DNA of 64,000 bases from an uncultured Methanomassiliicoccales archaeon (GCA_959597175.1 CAUFXM010000008.1:31908-95907), one strand, 5' to 3'; shown: positions 16,713 through 26,336, counted from the stretch's first letter. Numbers and translations: made by a program. Notes: a model not told the origin generated them from the sequence alone.

Positions 16713-17870
16713 ATGAAGACAGAGACGAAGGCCGTGGCCGCTTCGCTGGTGGTCCTCCTGCTGGCGCTTTCGTCGGCGGGCGGTGTCACCTACTCGTGGT
16801 TCTCGGTCTCACAGGAGTACAACGTGGACATCGGCGCGTCCGAACTGGACGTGGGTTACGAACTCCACTCGGACGGGTCGGTTCTGGACGGGAACACCGT
16901 GACCCTCATCGAGGGGACGAACAACCTGACACTGTACGTGACGAACAACAACAGCGTGCCTCTGGGGTTCGAGGTGTCTTTCACCATCCCCAGGTACACG
17001 GCGTACTCGGATTCGACCTACACGACGCTGGTGGGGGATCTCGCCAGCCCTGATGCAGAGTCCGTTGATACGACCCTGGACAGCGCGAGACTCAACGGGT
17101 ATCTTGCGAACAGCCTCAACGCGATCACCGTCAGCTACATGGGCGGAACAGCTCAGACGCTCGGGACTCCGAACGGCAATAACATCCCATACGGAGAATC
17201 CAATCATCTGTCATCAAGAACTGTCGGGGACCAGACATGGTACATCATCGAGAACCTGTACTCTGCATCGTATGTCAGTGCTCTGGCGCCGGGGAGCACT
17301 GCGGTCATCAGCATCGCCGTCAACGTAGGTTCCGGATACACAGCGAATTCGTGCTTGCAGCCGACGATATCGGCGATAGCCACGCAGCCTAACGCCACTG
17401 ATCAAAGGACGGTCGATCTGGATGAGAACCTGACAGGGAGCTTCAGCGTGTCGGATCTGAACGGTTATCCTACGGACGTTCTCTTCAGCGATTCGGCAGG
17501 AATGTACAGCGTGACCGTGGGTTGGGGGGCCATAGCCACATCAGGTTTGGAGACGGTGACGGTGGCCATCACGGATTCGGAATCAAAGATAACAGTGAAT
17601 GTTACGGGCACGTCGTCAGACGGTTCGGCCATCACATTGGACGGCGATGTGAGGTATTCCATCACGGTGGACTGCAACGGCATCACAGGGGTCAGCAACT
17701 CATCATCGGACGTCCAGTGCTCATTCGATCTGGGCACGAGCGGCATCAATGTGACATTCAGTGACGTGGCGTCCGAGGGGACCCACACAATTTCTTACTT
17801 CTCAGCAGGGGGGCAGGCGGTCACCGCCGACCCCGGATCGGAATCAGTTCAGACAGAGGTATCAGCATGA
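16713..17870 (+). CDS. TasA/camelysin-like secreted protein 1
   Basis: 385 aa with GGAGGAAG before the ATG. The N-terminus is a hydrophobic signal followed by GGVTYSWFSVSQ (~22-33), the hallmark of SipW-dependent substrates (TasA, camelysin), where cleavage occurs just before the (T)Y(A/S)WF stretch. The ~350-residue mature part is Ser/Thr/Asn/Val-rich, predicted all-beta, with few charged residues and few Cys. It has no long repeat domain, so it is the shortest of the three paralogs. It is followed by an ATGA overlap with the next gene. Confidence 0.82.
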   Translation: MKTETKAVAASLVVLLLALSSAGGVTYSWFSVSQEYNVDIGASELDVGYELHSDGSVLDGNTVTLIEGTNNLTLYVTNNNSVPLGFEVSFTIPRYTAYSDSTYTTLVGDLASPDAESVDTTLDSARLNGYLANSLNAITVSYMGGTAQTLGTPNGNNIPYGESNHLSSRTVGDQTWYIIENLYSASYVSALAPGSTAVISIAVNVGSGYTANSCLQPTISAIATQPNATDQRTVDLDENLTGSFSVSDLNGYPTDVLFSDSAGMYSVTVGWGAIATSGLETVTVAITDSESKITVNVTGTSSDGSAITLDGDVRYSITVDCNGITGVSNSSSDVQCSFDLGTSGINVTFSDVASEGTHTISYFSAGGQAVTADPGSESVQTEVSA

Positions 17871-19954
17871 GGACAGAGGTCAAAGCGGTCGCGGCGTCCG
17901 TGATCGTCATAGCGATATGCCTGGCTGCGGTCGGAGGCGTGACATACTCATGGTTCTCCGACACGCAGCAGGCTGATGTGGACGTAACGGCCGGATCCAT
18001 CGAACTGGATATGGATATCACGAACGTGCGGGTGTCTTCATATCCATACAGTGCGTCAACGGAAGTGTCGAATGATTCGGGGGCGCAGACAGTCACCGAC
18101 CTCAACGGTTCGGTGTACTACACGACGTCCACCGGAGGCACCTCCACGGTGCTCCAGATCGTGTTCACGAACGCGGCGCCAGGTGACAGGATAACGTTCC
18201 AGGTGTCCGGAACCCTGGACAACACGATAAGAGTCGCGTACTACGAGACGTACAGCATCGCCCAGAATCTGATCCATAGCGTACCGGCTGGGACACCCGC
18301 TCCATTTACGGTGGACGGACTGGATGACGAACCGCAGGAGTTCTCCCCCGGTACCAATCAGTCAATCACGTCCGACACCGTCTCGATCACGATGAACACC
18401 GACGCTGGGAACGAGTATCAGGGGGCTCAGTTCGGAATCACCATCGTGTTCTCCGCTGTGCAGTTCAACGCACCATCGGGAGGGTCCACTGATGTTGAAG
18501 TGAGTGAGGGCCTCAACAGCATCACCACCACCTCCACGCCGGAGGGCGTCCAGTCGATCAATGTCTCGTTCAATGCCAGTAGTGGCCAGGAGGGGATTTA
18601 CACTCTGGAGTCAGTCACAGCATCTGATGTCGGATACACTGTTTCTGACGGTGAGTCCTTCCTGGTCGGAATCGACATATCCGGTCCTTCTAACGATGTA
18701 TTGACAGGGACTTCCACTACGGTAACAAGTGTGGTCGACGGAGACTACATAAGCGTCAGTCTGACTGTTTACCACGATGGTACCGATGTGACCGACAATG
18801 TCAATCCATCTGTTACTTACGATGAGGTGTCAGGAACTTCGACTATAGTGTTCTCGACATCCGCAGGGTTCTCGCCATACTATATCATTGCCGATACCGA
18901 GGCAACCATCGAAGGGAAGTTTTATTCCTCTCTGTCAGACGCTTTTGGTGGAGCCGAGGATGGCGATACGGTCGTTCTCATAGCCGACGTAGACGTCAGC
19001 GAGCCGATTTCAGTGGACAGTTCGGTCACTCTGGATCTGAACGGACACACGATCACCAACAATGTGGAGGCAGAACGCGCGTTCATAGTAAACTCGTCCG
19101 CTTTCACCGTGGACGGCACCGTTGAAGGGAGTGCGATGGTGATTCCCGATACAAACACGGGATCCTACGGCTTCATCAAGGTGACAGTGCCAAGTACCAT
19201 AACGCTGAACAGCGGAAGCTACAGCGGTAACACAGACGACGGAGCGTTCGTGAAGGTCTTCCGCACCGGTACGTTGGATGCGTCGGGTTCCTCCGTCATA
19301 TTCAACGGTGCCACGATGACATCCAACAATCGGTTCTTCTCTACGGACACCCTGACGACCAGTGCTGATACCGTAGCTTTGCAGGTGACTGACGGCACAT
19401 ACACATCAGAGGGTCAGACATTTGGACTCGATATCCTGTATCCCGCTAAGGTGGTGTTCGAGAGAGCGACCGTCACTGCCGGTACAGGACCCTGCATAGA
19501 GGTCTGCGGTCCAGCGGCAACATTCACCGACTGCACGTTCAAGGTGACAGGAACCAACTCTAACAACTTCGGGACAACGGCAGTGGCCGTGAGCTATGGC
19601 GGTACAGCCACCATAGAGAGCGGGACATATTCAGCATCCTATGGATACGGTGCTTATGTCTACAACAGCGGGGGAACCATAATCATAAACGGCGGGATCG
19701 TGAGCGGAGGGAACAACGCCATTCGTGCTGATGAGAGTACCGAAGAAGACTACTCATCTGCAATCTACGTCCACGGAGGAAACACTGTCGGTTCGTGGTT
19801 TACCAATGATGCTGTGGTTGCTCCGATTCTTGTCTACGGTGGAACACACACTACGGATGTGACCGACTACCTGGCCTCTGGTTACGAGATCCAAGAGAAT
19901 GACGACGGCACCTACACGGTCGTGGCAACCACGGCCGGGGAGGGCGGTGTTTGA
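17867..19954 (+). CDS. TasA/camelysin-like secreted protein 2 with a beta-helix tail
   Basis: 695 aa, start overlapping the previous stop (ATGA). The signal region ends in GGVTYSWFSDTQQADVD (~23-39), followed by a TasA-like beta domain (VYYTTSTGGTSTVLQIVFTNAAPGDRI, read in two parts) shared with protein 3. A middle domain (~200-330) ends in GFSPYYIIADTEATIEGKFY. From ~350 on, repeating strands such as VVLIADVDVSEPISV and VTLDLNGHTI suggest a right-handed beta-helix (pectate-lyase-like). The C-terminus has VYGGTHTTDVTDYLASGY. Base composition is lower in G+C than the housekeeping genes. Confidence 0.82.
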   Translation: MRTEVKAVAASVIVIAICLAAVGGVTYSWFSDTQQADVDVTAGSIELDMDITNVRVSSYPYSASTEVSNDSGAQTVTDLNGSVYYTTSTGGTSTVLQIVFTNAAPGDRITFQVSGTLDNTIRVAYYETYSIAQNLIHSVPAGTPAPFTVDGLDDEPQEFSPGTNQSITSDTVSITMNTDAGNEYQGAQFGITIVFSAVQFNAPSGGSTDVEVSEGLNSITTTSTPEGVQSINVSFNASSGQEGIYTLESVTASDVGYTVSDGESFLVGIDISGPSNDVLTGTSTTVTSVVDGDYISVSLTVYHDGTDVTDNVNPSVTYDEVSGTSTIVFSTSAGFSPYYIIADTEATIEGKFYSSLSDAFGGAEDGDTVVLIADVDVSEPISVDSSVTLDLNGHTITNNVEAERAFIVNSSAFTVDGTVEGSAMVIPDTNTGSYGFIKVTVPSTITLNSGSYSGNTDDGAFVKVFRTGTLDASGSSVIFNGATMTSNNRFFSTDTLTTSADTVALQVTDGTYTSEGQTFGLDILYPAKVVFERATVTAGTGPCIEVCGPAATFTDCTFKVTGTNSNNFGTTAVAVSYGGTATIESGTYSASYGYGAYVYNSGGTIIINGGIVSGGNNAIRADESTEEDYSSAIYVHGGNTVGSWFTNDAVVAPILVYGGTHTTDVTDYLASGYEIQENDDGTYTVVATTAGEGGV

Positions 19955-19995
19955 AGGCTCATTGGGTCTTCGGATCTCATTTTTGATGTGATAAC

Positions 19996-22311
19996 ATGAA
20001 CAGCACAACGAAAGCAGTCATGGCATCTGCTGTGGTGATTGCGCTCTGTCTCTGTGTGGTTGGAGGAACCACATACTCCTGGTTCTCCGACACTGAGCGG
20101 GCGGACATCGACATCACAGCTGGAAACATCGAACTGGAAATGACGTTCCAGGGTTTCTACATCCAGTCGTACGGTGACAACGCACCCGTGTACATGACAG
20201 ATGAGGGTGATGAATACACGACCACTCTGGGAGGGAAGGTGTCATACACAACCTCCACGGGTGATGGCACCGCATCAATCGAGATAACATTCACCAATGC
20301 CGCACCCGGCGACATGGTGGGATTCGAGTACTACGGTACTCTCACGAACTCAATCAACGTGTACTACAGCGAGACCAGTCAGGTCACGGAGACCACGGAC
20401 ACCGGCCTGGAGTCGCCATTCATTGTTAATGGACTCAGCCAGGCATCGGTAAGCTATGCTGCTTCGCAGGCTCCTCACAACATCAAGGGTTCTGATGATT
20501 GCGGAGAGGTCGTCGTCATGATGGACACCCAGGCTGGTAACAACTACAAGAGCACATCGTACACCGTCTCCATAGTGTTCCAGGCTGTCCAGGCAAACGC
20601 ACCGTCACAATCCACTTCCACATCAGTGAGCGTCGGCGCTGGGAACAACATAGTCAACGTGACCGGACAGGGGATGATGAGCTCAGCGACGGTCAGCTTC
20701 ACAAGCGCTACGGCTACCGACGAGATCCTCACGGTCTCATCGCTGAGCCAGCAGTCCGCTGACGGTTACTCCATTTCCACAGGCAACGCCATATTGGGAG
20801 GTGTCGAGGTGACCAGCAGCAATGGCGGAGACGCACTCCAGAGAACACCGGTCACAGTGTCGATGGTACTCGCAGGCGATCTCAGCAATACGGTCAATAC
20901 GCCTCTCACCTTCTACCATGGCAGTGTGCCATTCAATCCAGCCGGTGGGTACACGGCAACATACGACTCCGCATCAGATACGACCATTGTCGTGTTCCAG
21001 ACCAGCGACGGATTTTCCCCATATTTCGTAACCTCTGCTGTTGAGGCCAAGATTGGTGGCACATACTACCCCACCATTGAGAACGCCATAGATGCCAGTT
21101 CCGGCGACGAGAGGATACAGATTCTTGTGGACGTTACCCTGGATTCCGATCTCAGCATACCGATTGAGTTCGAGGTTCCAGAGGGATTCGATGTGACGGT
21201 CAACCTGAACGGCTACAACATAATCTCTCAGCAGGACGTGTTCAGGGTACTCGGAAGTCTCACACTTGAGGGTGATGGCATGGTCATGGCGGGAAGCCAT
21301 GATGGAACAATACCCGTTGGTGAGGAGTATGTCACGCTCTTCGCCTATGGGGGAACCATAACCATCGACGGCGGTACATACATAGCGCAGGACAAGGCTG
21401 AGGTTGTTTACGTCCATGATCACGGGCAGGTCTACATCAACGACGGCATGTTCGGTTCTCTGAGCACTGAGACTGATTGGGGCAATGTTCTGAACGTGTC
21501 TAACGGCACTGCAACCGTAGATTGTATAGTGGTCCGGGGAGGAGTCTTCGCGAATTATAATCCGGCATCTGGTGACGATAACCTCGGGGGTTCGTTCCTG
21601 GCTGACGGTTATGTTACACTATATGACGACATGTCTGTGGATCTCCAGGACCAGAGTCATCAATTCACTGGTTACACAGTGTATGGTTCGGACAATCTTG
21701 ACCTTTCCAATATCGCCACTGCGGGTGAGTTCTATGCAGCGTTGCAGCTCGTTCCCGAGAACTGGACCATCGTTCTGCAGGACAACATCACGATAGAGGA
21801 TGTGGGGCAATATGGCAATGGTACGCCTAGCACATATTGCCTGGTGGACGGCATCACCATAGATCTTAACGGTCATACGATCACAGTTTTGACAAATGAC
21901 CGCTTCATGTTCGCAGGTGATGACATCACGGTGAAGAATGGGACCGTGCAGGCGGGGTCTTCTTCCTCTTCATCTTCAGGATATATATCATATCCGATTG
22001 CCATCACTTCGGGAGCGCAGGACGCGACGTTTGAGGACTTAGTCGTTTACGGAGGCATCGAAGCACTGGGCAATGGTGCATCTCTGACGTTGAACAACGT
22101 AACCGCAGAAGGAACCAACTACTATGCCGTGTACCTCGCAGGAGGAGCCACTGTGACCATCAACGGGGGTTCCTATGAGCCGGGAGACTATGAAGTATGC
22201 TTCTACACCCAGACTGCTGCCGACACCGTGATAGTTAACTCCGCGAGCACTATCGGTACTCTGCACGGAGGTATGGGTTCGGTTGTGGACAATAGGACTT
22301 CTCAGCCTTGA
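19996..22311 (+). CDS. TasA/camelysin-like secreted protein 3, apparently truncated by a frameshift
   Basis: 771 aa as read. The signal region ends GGTTYSWFSDTERADID (~23-39), and the TasA-like domain and middle domain align with protein 2 (GFSPYFVTSAVEAKIGGTYY). Beta-helix repeats (VTVNLNGYNI, ITIDLNGHTITV) run to the end. The frame stops at TGA 22309-22311, but another frame from about 22283 to 22480 reads ISGGTFSTDVTAYLVDGH, the same ending as protein 2 (GGTHTTDVTDYL). The intact protein would thus be ~825 residues. A real frameshift, phase variation or a sequencing error are all possible. Confidence 0.8.
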   Translation: MNSTTKAVMASAVVIALCLCVVGGTTYSWFSDTERADIDITAGNIELEMTFQGFYIQSYGDNAPVYMTDEGDEYTTTLGGKVSYTTSTGDGTASIEITFTNAAPGDMVGFEYYGTLTNSINVYYSETSQVTETTDTGLESPFIVNGLSQASVSYAASQAPHNIKGSDDCGEVVVMMDTQAGNNYKSTSYTVSIVFQAVQANAPSQSTSTSVSVGAGNNIVNVTGQGMMSSATVSFTSATATDEILTVSSLSQQSADGYSISTGNAILGGVEVTSSNGGDALQRTPVTVSMVLAGDLSNTVNTPLTFYHGSVPFNPAGGYTATYDSASDTTIVVFQTSDGFSPYFVTSAVEAKIGGTYYPTIENAIDASSGDERIQILVDVTLDSDLSIPIEFEVPEGFDVTVNLNGYNIISQQDVFRVLGSLTLEGDGMVMAGSHDGTIPVGEEYVTLFAYGGTITIDGGTYIAQDKAEVVYVHDHGQVYINDGMFGSLSTETDWGNVLNVSNGTATVDCIVVRGGVFANYNPASGDDNLGGSFLADGYVTLYDDMSVDLQDQSHQFTGYTVYGSDNLDLSNIATAGEFYAALQLVPENWTIVLQDNITIEDVGQYGNGTPSTYCLVDGITIDLNGHTITVLTNDRFMFAGDDITVKNGTVQAGSSSSSSSGYISYPIAITSGAQDATFEDLVVYGGIEALGNGASLTLNNVTAEGTNYYAVYLAGGATVTINGGSYEPGDYEVCFYTQTAADTVIVNSASTIGTLHGGMGSVVDNRTSQP

Positions 22312-22480
22312 ACAAACCAGGTCTTCGGCGGCACATCCGCCGGGACCCATTCCTGATATCCGAGCAGAGGAAAAGAACGTGATTTCGGGAGGGACCTTCT
22401 CGACGGACGTCACAGCATATCTAGTCGATGGACACTCCTGCGTACAGCAGGGTGATGTCTGGGTGGTGTCTCCGGCCTGA
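22312..22480 (+). pseudogene. Displaced C-terminal segment of fibre protein 3
   Basis: This stretch has no start of its own that makes sense. In the frame ending at TGA 22478-22480 it encodes VISGGTFSTDVTAYLVDGHSC and a QGDVWVV tail, homologous to the last ~40 residues of protein 2. It is best read as the out-of-frame end of the 19996 gene. Confidence 0.6.
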
Positions 22481-22514
22481 TAGTCCGAAGAATCCTACGA
22501 TTCTATTCCAAACA

Positions 22515-22538
22515 TCCGGACGGTCCGATCTGTCCGGA
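22515..22538 (+). terminator. Stem-loop at the end of the fibre operon
   Basis: TCCGGAC (22515-22521) pairs with GTCCGGA (22532-22538), 35 nt after the displaced stop. Confidence 0.45.
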
Positions 22539-22601
22539 GTCTTCCCACCTTATTCTTAAATCCAGGCACGGGATAACCCGGTTCATTCAGAGGTTCACGC
22601 C

Positions 22602-23138
22602 ATGGCTAAGATTGTTGAGTCCACGGGTGACGATGCCAAAGCGAAGGCAAGGCACGCCAAGATCGCCAAAGAGAAGAAGGACGCCGAGGTGAAGGCCAGG
22701 GAGAAGATTTCCGACGACAAGTGGAAGGCCATCCGCGCGGAGGAGAGGCGCAAGGAGGAGATCAAGAAGCTCCCCAAGGAGGAGCGTGCCGCAGCCAAGA
22801 AGGAGCTCAAGGAGCAGATCAGGCACCGCAAGGAGGTCCAGAAGCAGCAGAAGAAGGAGCTCAAGGAGGCGGAGAAGGCAAAGCGCGAGGCCGAGAGGGC
22901 CGAGGCCCAGGCGAAGGCCGCCGGCGCCGTCGAGCACCAGAAGCAGGAGGTCGAGGAGGCCATCCAGCAGTCCGAGAGGTCCGAGACGGCCGAGGCCCAG
23001 AAGGTCGAGGAGATCGCCGAGCAGGTCCAGGACGCCGTGGAGCCCACCGAGCACCAGGAGGGCGTCCCCGGGGAGATCCCGGCGGAGAACGTCGACGCCC
23101 CCGACGAGGCCGGGAAGGAATCCGAGAAGAAGGAATGA
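22602..23138 (+). CDS. Highly charged Lys/Glu/Ala coiled-coil protein
   Basis: 178 aa, family not recognised. From residue ~10 to ~135 it is almost wholly Lys, Glu, Ala, Arg and Gln with heptad-like spacing, so one long coiled coil or single alpha-helix is likely; the last 40 residues are acidic and Pro/Glu-rich. No signal or membrane segment. A TTCTTAAAT TATA element (22552-22560) and an AGAGGTT Shine-Dalgarno precede the ATG. It is transcribed alone and ends at a strong terminator. Such composition occurs in ribosome-associated or nucleoid-associated accessory proteins, but I assign no function. Confidence 0.75.
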   Translation: MAKIVESTGDDAKAKARHAKIAKEKKDAEVKAREKISDDKWKAIRAEERRKEEIKKLPKEERAAAKKELKEQIRHRKEVQKQQKKELKEAEKAKREAERAEAQAKAAGAVEHQKQEVEEAIQQSERSETAEAQKVEEIAEQVQDAVEPTEHQEGVPGEIPAENVDAPDEAGKESEKKE

Positions 23139-23155
23139 AGACCCCATCGTGCATC

Positions 23156-23176
23156 CGGGCCCCCTAAGGGGGCCCG
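23156..23176 (+). terminator. Strong stem-loop terminator
   Basis: CGGGCCCCC-TAA-GGGGGCCCG, a 9-bp perfect stem, 17 nt after the coiled-coil gene stop. Confidence 0.6.
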
Positions 23177-23200
23177 CCAGGCACCCAGACCGGTGTCCTT

Positions 23201-23209
23201 TTTAAATAT
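23201..23209 (+). promoter_or_regulatory. TATA box of the MgtA-like ATPase gene
   Basis: TTTAAATAT centred ~26 nt before the GTG at 23230, consistent with a leaderless GTG start; an alternative ATG lies at 23263. Confidence 0.5.
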
Positions 23210-23229
23210 CAAAAGACCGTCCACTCCAT

Positions 23230-25989
23230 GTGGTCAATGGTTCGACGACACCGGAAGAAAGAATGAACTATGCGGCATCCACGGATGTCGATAGCGTCAT
23301 CAAAGAATTCAACAGCAGGCTGGAAGGGCACTACAACGAGGAGGTCACCACGTCCCGTATCCAGTACGGGAAGAACGAGGTCACCAACCACAACAAGTAC
23401 GTGGTCCTGAAGAGACTTGCCAGATCCTTCGGAAACATATTCATCATCACGTTGGCTATCATCGACATCCTGTGGATGGTCCTCGAGCCAGACATCATTT
23501 ACTTCCTCATCCTCACGACGCTGATTCTAGTCAGCGGTACCGTCACATTCATCCAGGAGACCCGCAGCTCGAAAGCGGCGGCTCAATTGGTGAGCATGGT
23601 GACGACCATCATCACAGTCCGCCGCGAGGGGGCCGAGATAGAGATCGACTCCAAGGAGCTCGTGGTGGGTGACATCATCATCCTGGACACCGGGGACATG
23701 ATCCCCGCCGATGTCAGGATCATCAAATCCAACCATCTCAAGGTCGACCAATCCGCCCTGACGGGGGAGTCGGGCGGAGTGACCAAGTATCCCGATCCCA
23801 CAGACGCCGACGACATCCTCGCCTGCAACAACATGGCATTCATGGGCACGAACGTCGTCGGAGGTTCCGCCGAGGCCATCGTCGTCGCGGTCGGAGATGA
23901 CACGATTTTCGGCTCCATGGCCGAGAAGCTCACACGCAAGAAGCCGTCAACGACCTACGACAAGGGTACCAAGTCCATCGTCAACGTCCTCCTCAGGATC
24001 ATGTACTGCATGGTCCCGCCGGTGTTCCTCATCATGGTCGTCAAGAACTACATGACCTACGGGGAGTTCACCGTCGACGGGATCCTGAGCGCCGTGGTGT
24101 TCGCCCTGACATTGGCCATCGGACTGATGCCGGAGATGCTGGCGACCATCGTCTCCGCAAACCTGGCCAAGGGATCCATCGACATGTCGAAGAAGAAGGT
24201 CATCGTCAAGGACGTGACCGCCATCCAGAACTTCGGCGCCATGGATGTGCTGTGCTCCGACAAGACCGGTACGCTCACGCAGAACCGCATCTCCGTCGAG
24301 TCCTGCAATGACATCTACGGTAACCCGAGCCACTCCGTGGAGCTGCTGTCATGCCTCAACGCCCACAACCTGAAATCCGCCACGAACCAGATCGACTGGG
24401 CCCTCGACGAGTACGCCGAGGAGGAGGACGGACTCCTCGAGGAGGTCGAGCAGTACGAGTACATCGGCGATGTCCCGTTCGACTTCGTCAGGAGGAGGGC
24501 AACCGTCATCGTCAAGCAGGACGAGGACGTCAACATCATGATCTCCAAGGGTGCCATGCCCGAGATCCTCTCCATCTCCACCGGGTACCTCGACCAGAAC
24601 AGGGACATCCAGCCCCTCGACGAGAAGACCGTCAACGACATGATGGGACTGGTCGAATGGTACAGCATGAAAGGGATGCGCGTGCTGGGAATCACGCACA
24701 AGTACATCCCGTCAGGGAAGACCGAGTTCTCCGATGCGGACGAGACAGACCTCATCATCGCCGGATTCCTCGTCTTCACTGACCCCGTCAAGCCCACCGC
24801 CAGGCAGGCGATCGACGACATGAACGAGTACGGGATCGCCGTCAAGGTCCTCACAGGGGACAATGAGTACGTGTCGAGGCACGTCTGCGAGCAGATCGGC
24901 ATCCCCACCGAGAACATCCTCGTGGGCCCGCAGATCGACGACATGTCCGACGAGGAGCTCAACGCCGCCGTCGAGACCACGAGCATCTTCGCCCGCCTGA
25001 GCCCAGATGACAAATCTAGGGTCGTCCAGGCCCTCAGGGCCAACGGGCACACCGTCGGAGTCATGGGGGACGGGATCAACGACGTCGTCGCCATGAAGAA
25101 CGCCGACGTGAGCATCTCCGTGGACACGGGGACCGACATCGCCAAGGAGACGGCCAGCATGATCCTCCTGGAGAAGGACCTGGGCGTGCTGAAGACCGGT
25201 GCCATCGAGGGAAGGAAGGTCTACGTCAACTCGATCAAGTACGTGAAGATGATCGGTTCGATCAACTTCGGATACATGTTCTCGTTGATCCTCGGTTCCC
25301 TGTTCTTCAACTTCGAGCCGATGGGCGGGATAATGATCCTGATCTTCAACCTGATCAACGACTTCGCCTGCATCTTCATCATCTGGGACAAGGTCGAGGA
25401 CGAGTTCGTCAAGGAACCGCGGAAATGGGATGCGAAGAACCTGACCACCGTGATGTATCGGTACGGACCGATGTGCGTGGTCACCGATCTGATGTCATGG
25501 GCATTCTTCATATGGGGGGTGCTCCCCACCGTGGCCGTGTCCCTTTCCGCAGGTACAATCGCGGACCTAGGTGCCCTCGGCTACGATCTCTCCGGAGTCA
25601 CCAACGCCTCCGAACTGGTCCTCAGCGGAGCGCCTCTCGGGGACTTCGACGAGCTGATCCCGTACATGGTGCTGTTCCAGTCCCTCTGGGTCATCGAGCA
25701 GTACTGGATGCAGGTCTGGGCCATCCACATCGTCAGGTCCAACAAGCTGCCGTTCTTCCAGTCCTGGTCCGCCAAGCCGCTGGTCGTCACGACCATCGTC
25801 GCGCTGTGCATCGGGACCCTGCTCCCGTTCAGCGGTCCCCTGTGGGAGGCCATCTCCGGCTGCACCGACATCATCGGCGTGCCGCTGTGGGCCCTTCTGT
25901 GGATGCCGTTCATCGCGTGCGTGTACTTCTTCGGCTCGCACGCGATCAAGAGGCATGTCCTGAAGAAGTACGGCTACTTCGCCTGTTGA
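23230..25989 (+). CDS. mgtA: P-type ATPase, MgtA/MgtB-like magnesium transporter
   Basis: 919 aa from GTG 23230 (or 908 aa from ATG 23263). All P-type motifs are present: LTGESGGV (actuator), the phosphorylation site SDKTGTLTQ (Asp344 from the GTG), and the hinge GDGINDV. The segment around the phosphorylation site, PEMLATIVSANLAKG then KVIVKDVTAIQNFGAMDVL, is diagnostic of the P3B (Mg2+) group rather than Ca2+ pumps. About ten membrane helices are expected, six of them C-terminal. It should import Mg2+ down its gradient, driven or gated by ATP. It is transcribed alone; no riboswitch-sized leader exists upstream. Confidence 0.93.
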   Translation: MVNGSTTPEERMNYAASTDVDSVIKEFNSRLEGHYNEEVTTSRIQYGKNEVTNHNKYVVLKRLARSFGNIFIITLAIIDILWMVLEPDIIYFLILTTLILVSGTVTFIQETRSSKAAAQLVSMVTTIITVRREGAEIEIDSKELVVGDIIILDTGDMIPADVRIIKSNHLKVDQSALTGESGGVTKYPDPTDADDILACNNMAFMGTNVVGGSAEAIVVAVGDDTIFGSMAEKLTRKKPSTTYDKGTKSIVNVLLRIMYCMVPPVFLIMVVKNYMTYGEFTVDGILSAVVFALTLAIGLMPEMLATIVSANLAKGSIDMSKKKVIVKDVTAIQNFGAMDVLCSDKTGTLTQNRISVESCNDIYGNPSHSVELLSCLNAHNLKSATNQIDWALDEYAEEEDGLLEEVEQYEYIGDVPFDFVRRRATVIVKQDEDVNIMISKGAMPEILSISTGYLDQNRDIQPLDEKTVNDMMGLVEWYSMKGMRVLGITHKYIPSGKTEFSDADETDLIIAGFLVFTDPVKPTARQAIDDMNEYGIAVKVLTGDNEYVSRHVCEQIGIPTENILVGPQIDDMSDEELNAAVETTSIFARLSPDDKSRVVQALRANGHTVGVMGDGINDVVAMKNADVSISVDTGTDIAKETASMILLEKDLGVLKTGAIEGRKVYVNSIKYVKMIGSINFGYMFSLILGSLFFNFEPMGGIMILIFNLINDFACIFIIWDKVEDEFVKEPRKWDAKNLTTVMYRYGPMCVVTDLMSWAFFIWGVLPTVAVSLSAGTIADLGALGYDLSGVTNASELVLSGAPLGDFDELIPYMVLFQSLWVIEQYWMQVWAIHIVRSNKLPFFQSWSAKPLVVTTIVALCIGTLLPFSGPLWEAISGCTDIIGVPLWALLWMPFIACVYFFGSHAIKRHVLKKYGYFAC

Positions 25990-25999
25990 GAAACATCTT

Positions 26000-26017
26000 A
26001 CCGGGCTCCGGCCCGGT
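26000..26017 (+). terminator. Terminator after mgtA
   Basis: ACCGGGC-TCCG-GCCCGGT followed by TCTTTT, 10 nt after the stop. Confidence 0.65.
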
Positions 26018-26327
26018 TCTTTTCCAATCAACTCAGCCGAGGCTGACAGACGCCCGTCGGTTGCCGCACGCGTTCATTGGAGAGGACATCGGAGGCATCT
26101 CCCAGCGGTTGGAATCCCGGGGTCCCGGCAATCGGAGGGACCCGTCGGGAAGGCCGGGGGAACAGGGATGCGAAGCACATCCGTGCGTCCGACGATGTCC
26201 GGACATGGTCCATCCGTGTCTATCCGATGATGATCGAAGTAGATTATTGTACATCAATTCCGAAAACACATGGTCGGTTCAATGGAAACGTATGATTTAT
26301 CGAATCAATTGTTCAGAGCCCTATGTT
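26018..26327. other. Gene-free stretch between mgtA and the leu promoter
   Basis: About 310 nt. Short open frames here have no start signal, no recognisable protein features and codon use unlike neighbours. Past ~26230 the DNA becomes A/T-rich toward the leu promoter. I see no RNA gene. Confidence 0.5.
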
Positions 26328-26336
26328 TTTATAGAA
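26328..26336 (+). promoter_or_regulatory. TATA box of the leu operon
   Basis: TTTTTATAG, predicting transcription start near 26358, about 95 nt before the leuA ATG and about 16 nt before the short leader reading frame. Confidence 0.55.

Noticed and set aside
26077..26295. Short open frame between mgtA and the leu operon
   Set aside because: No start signal, no recognisable composition, and it would extend close to the leu promoter.
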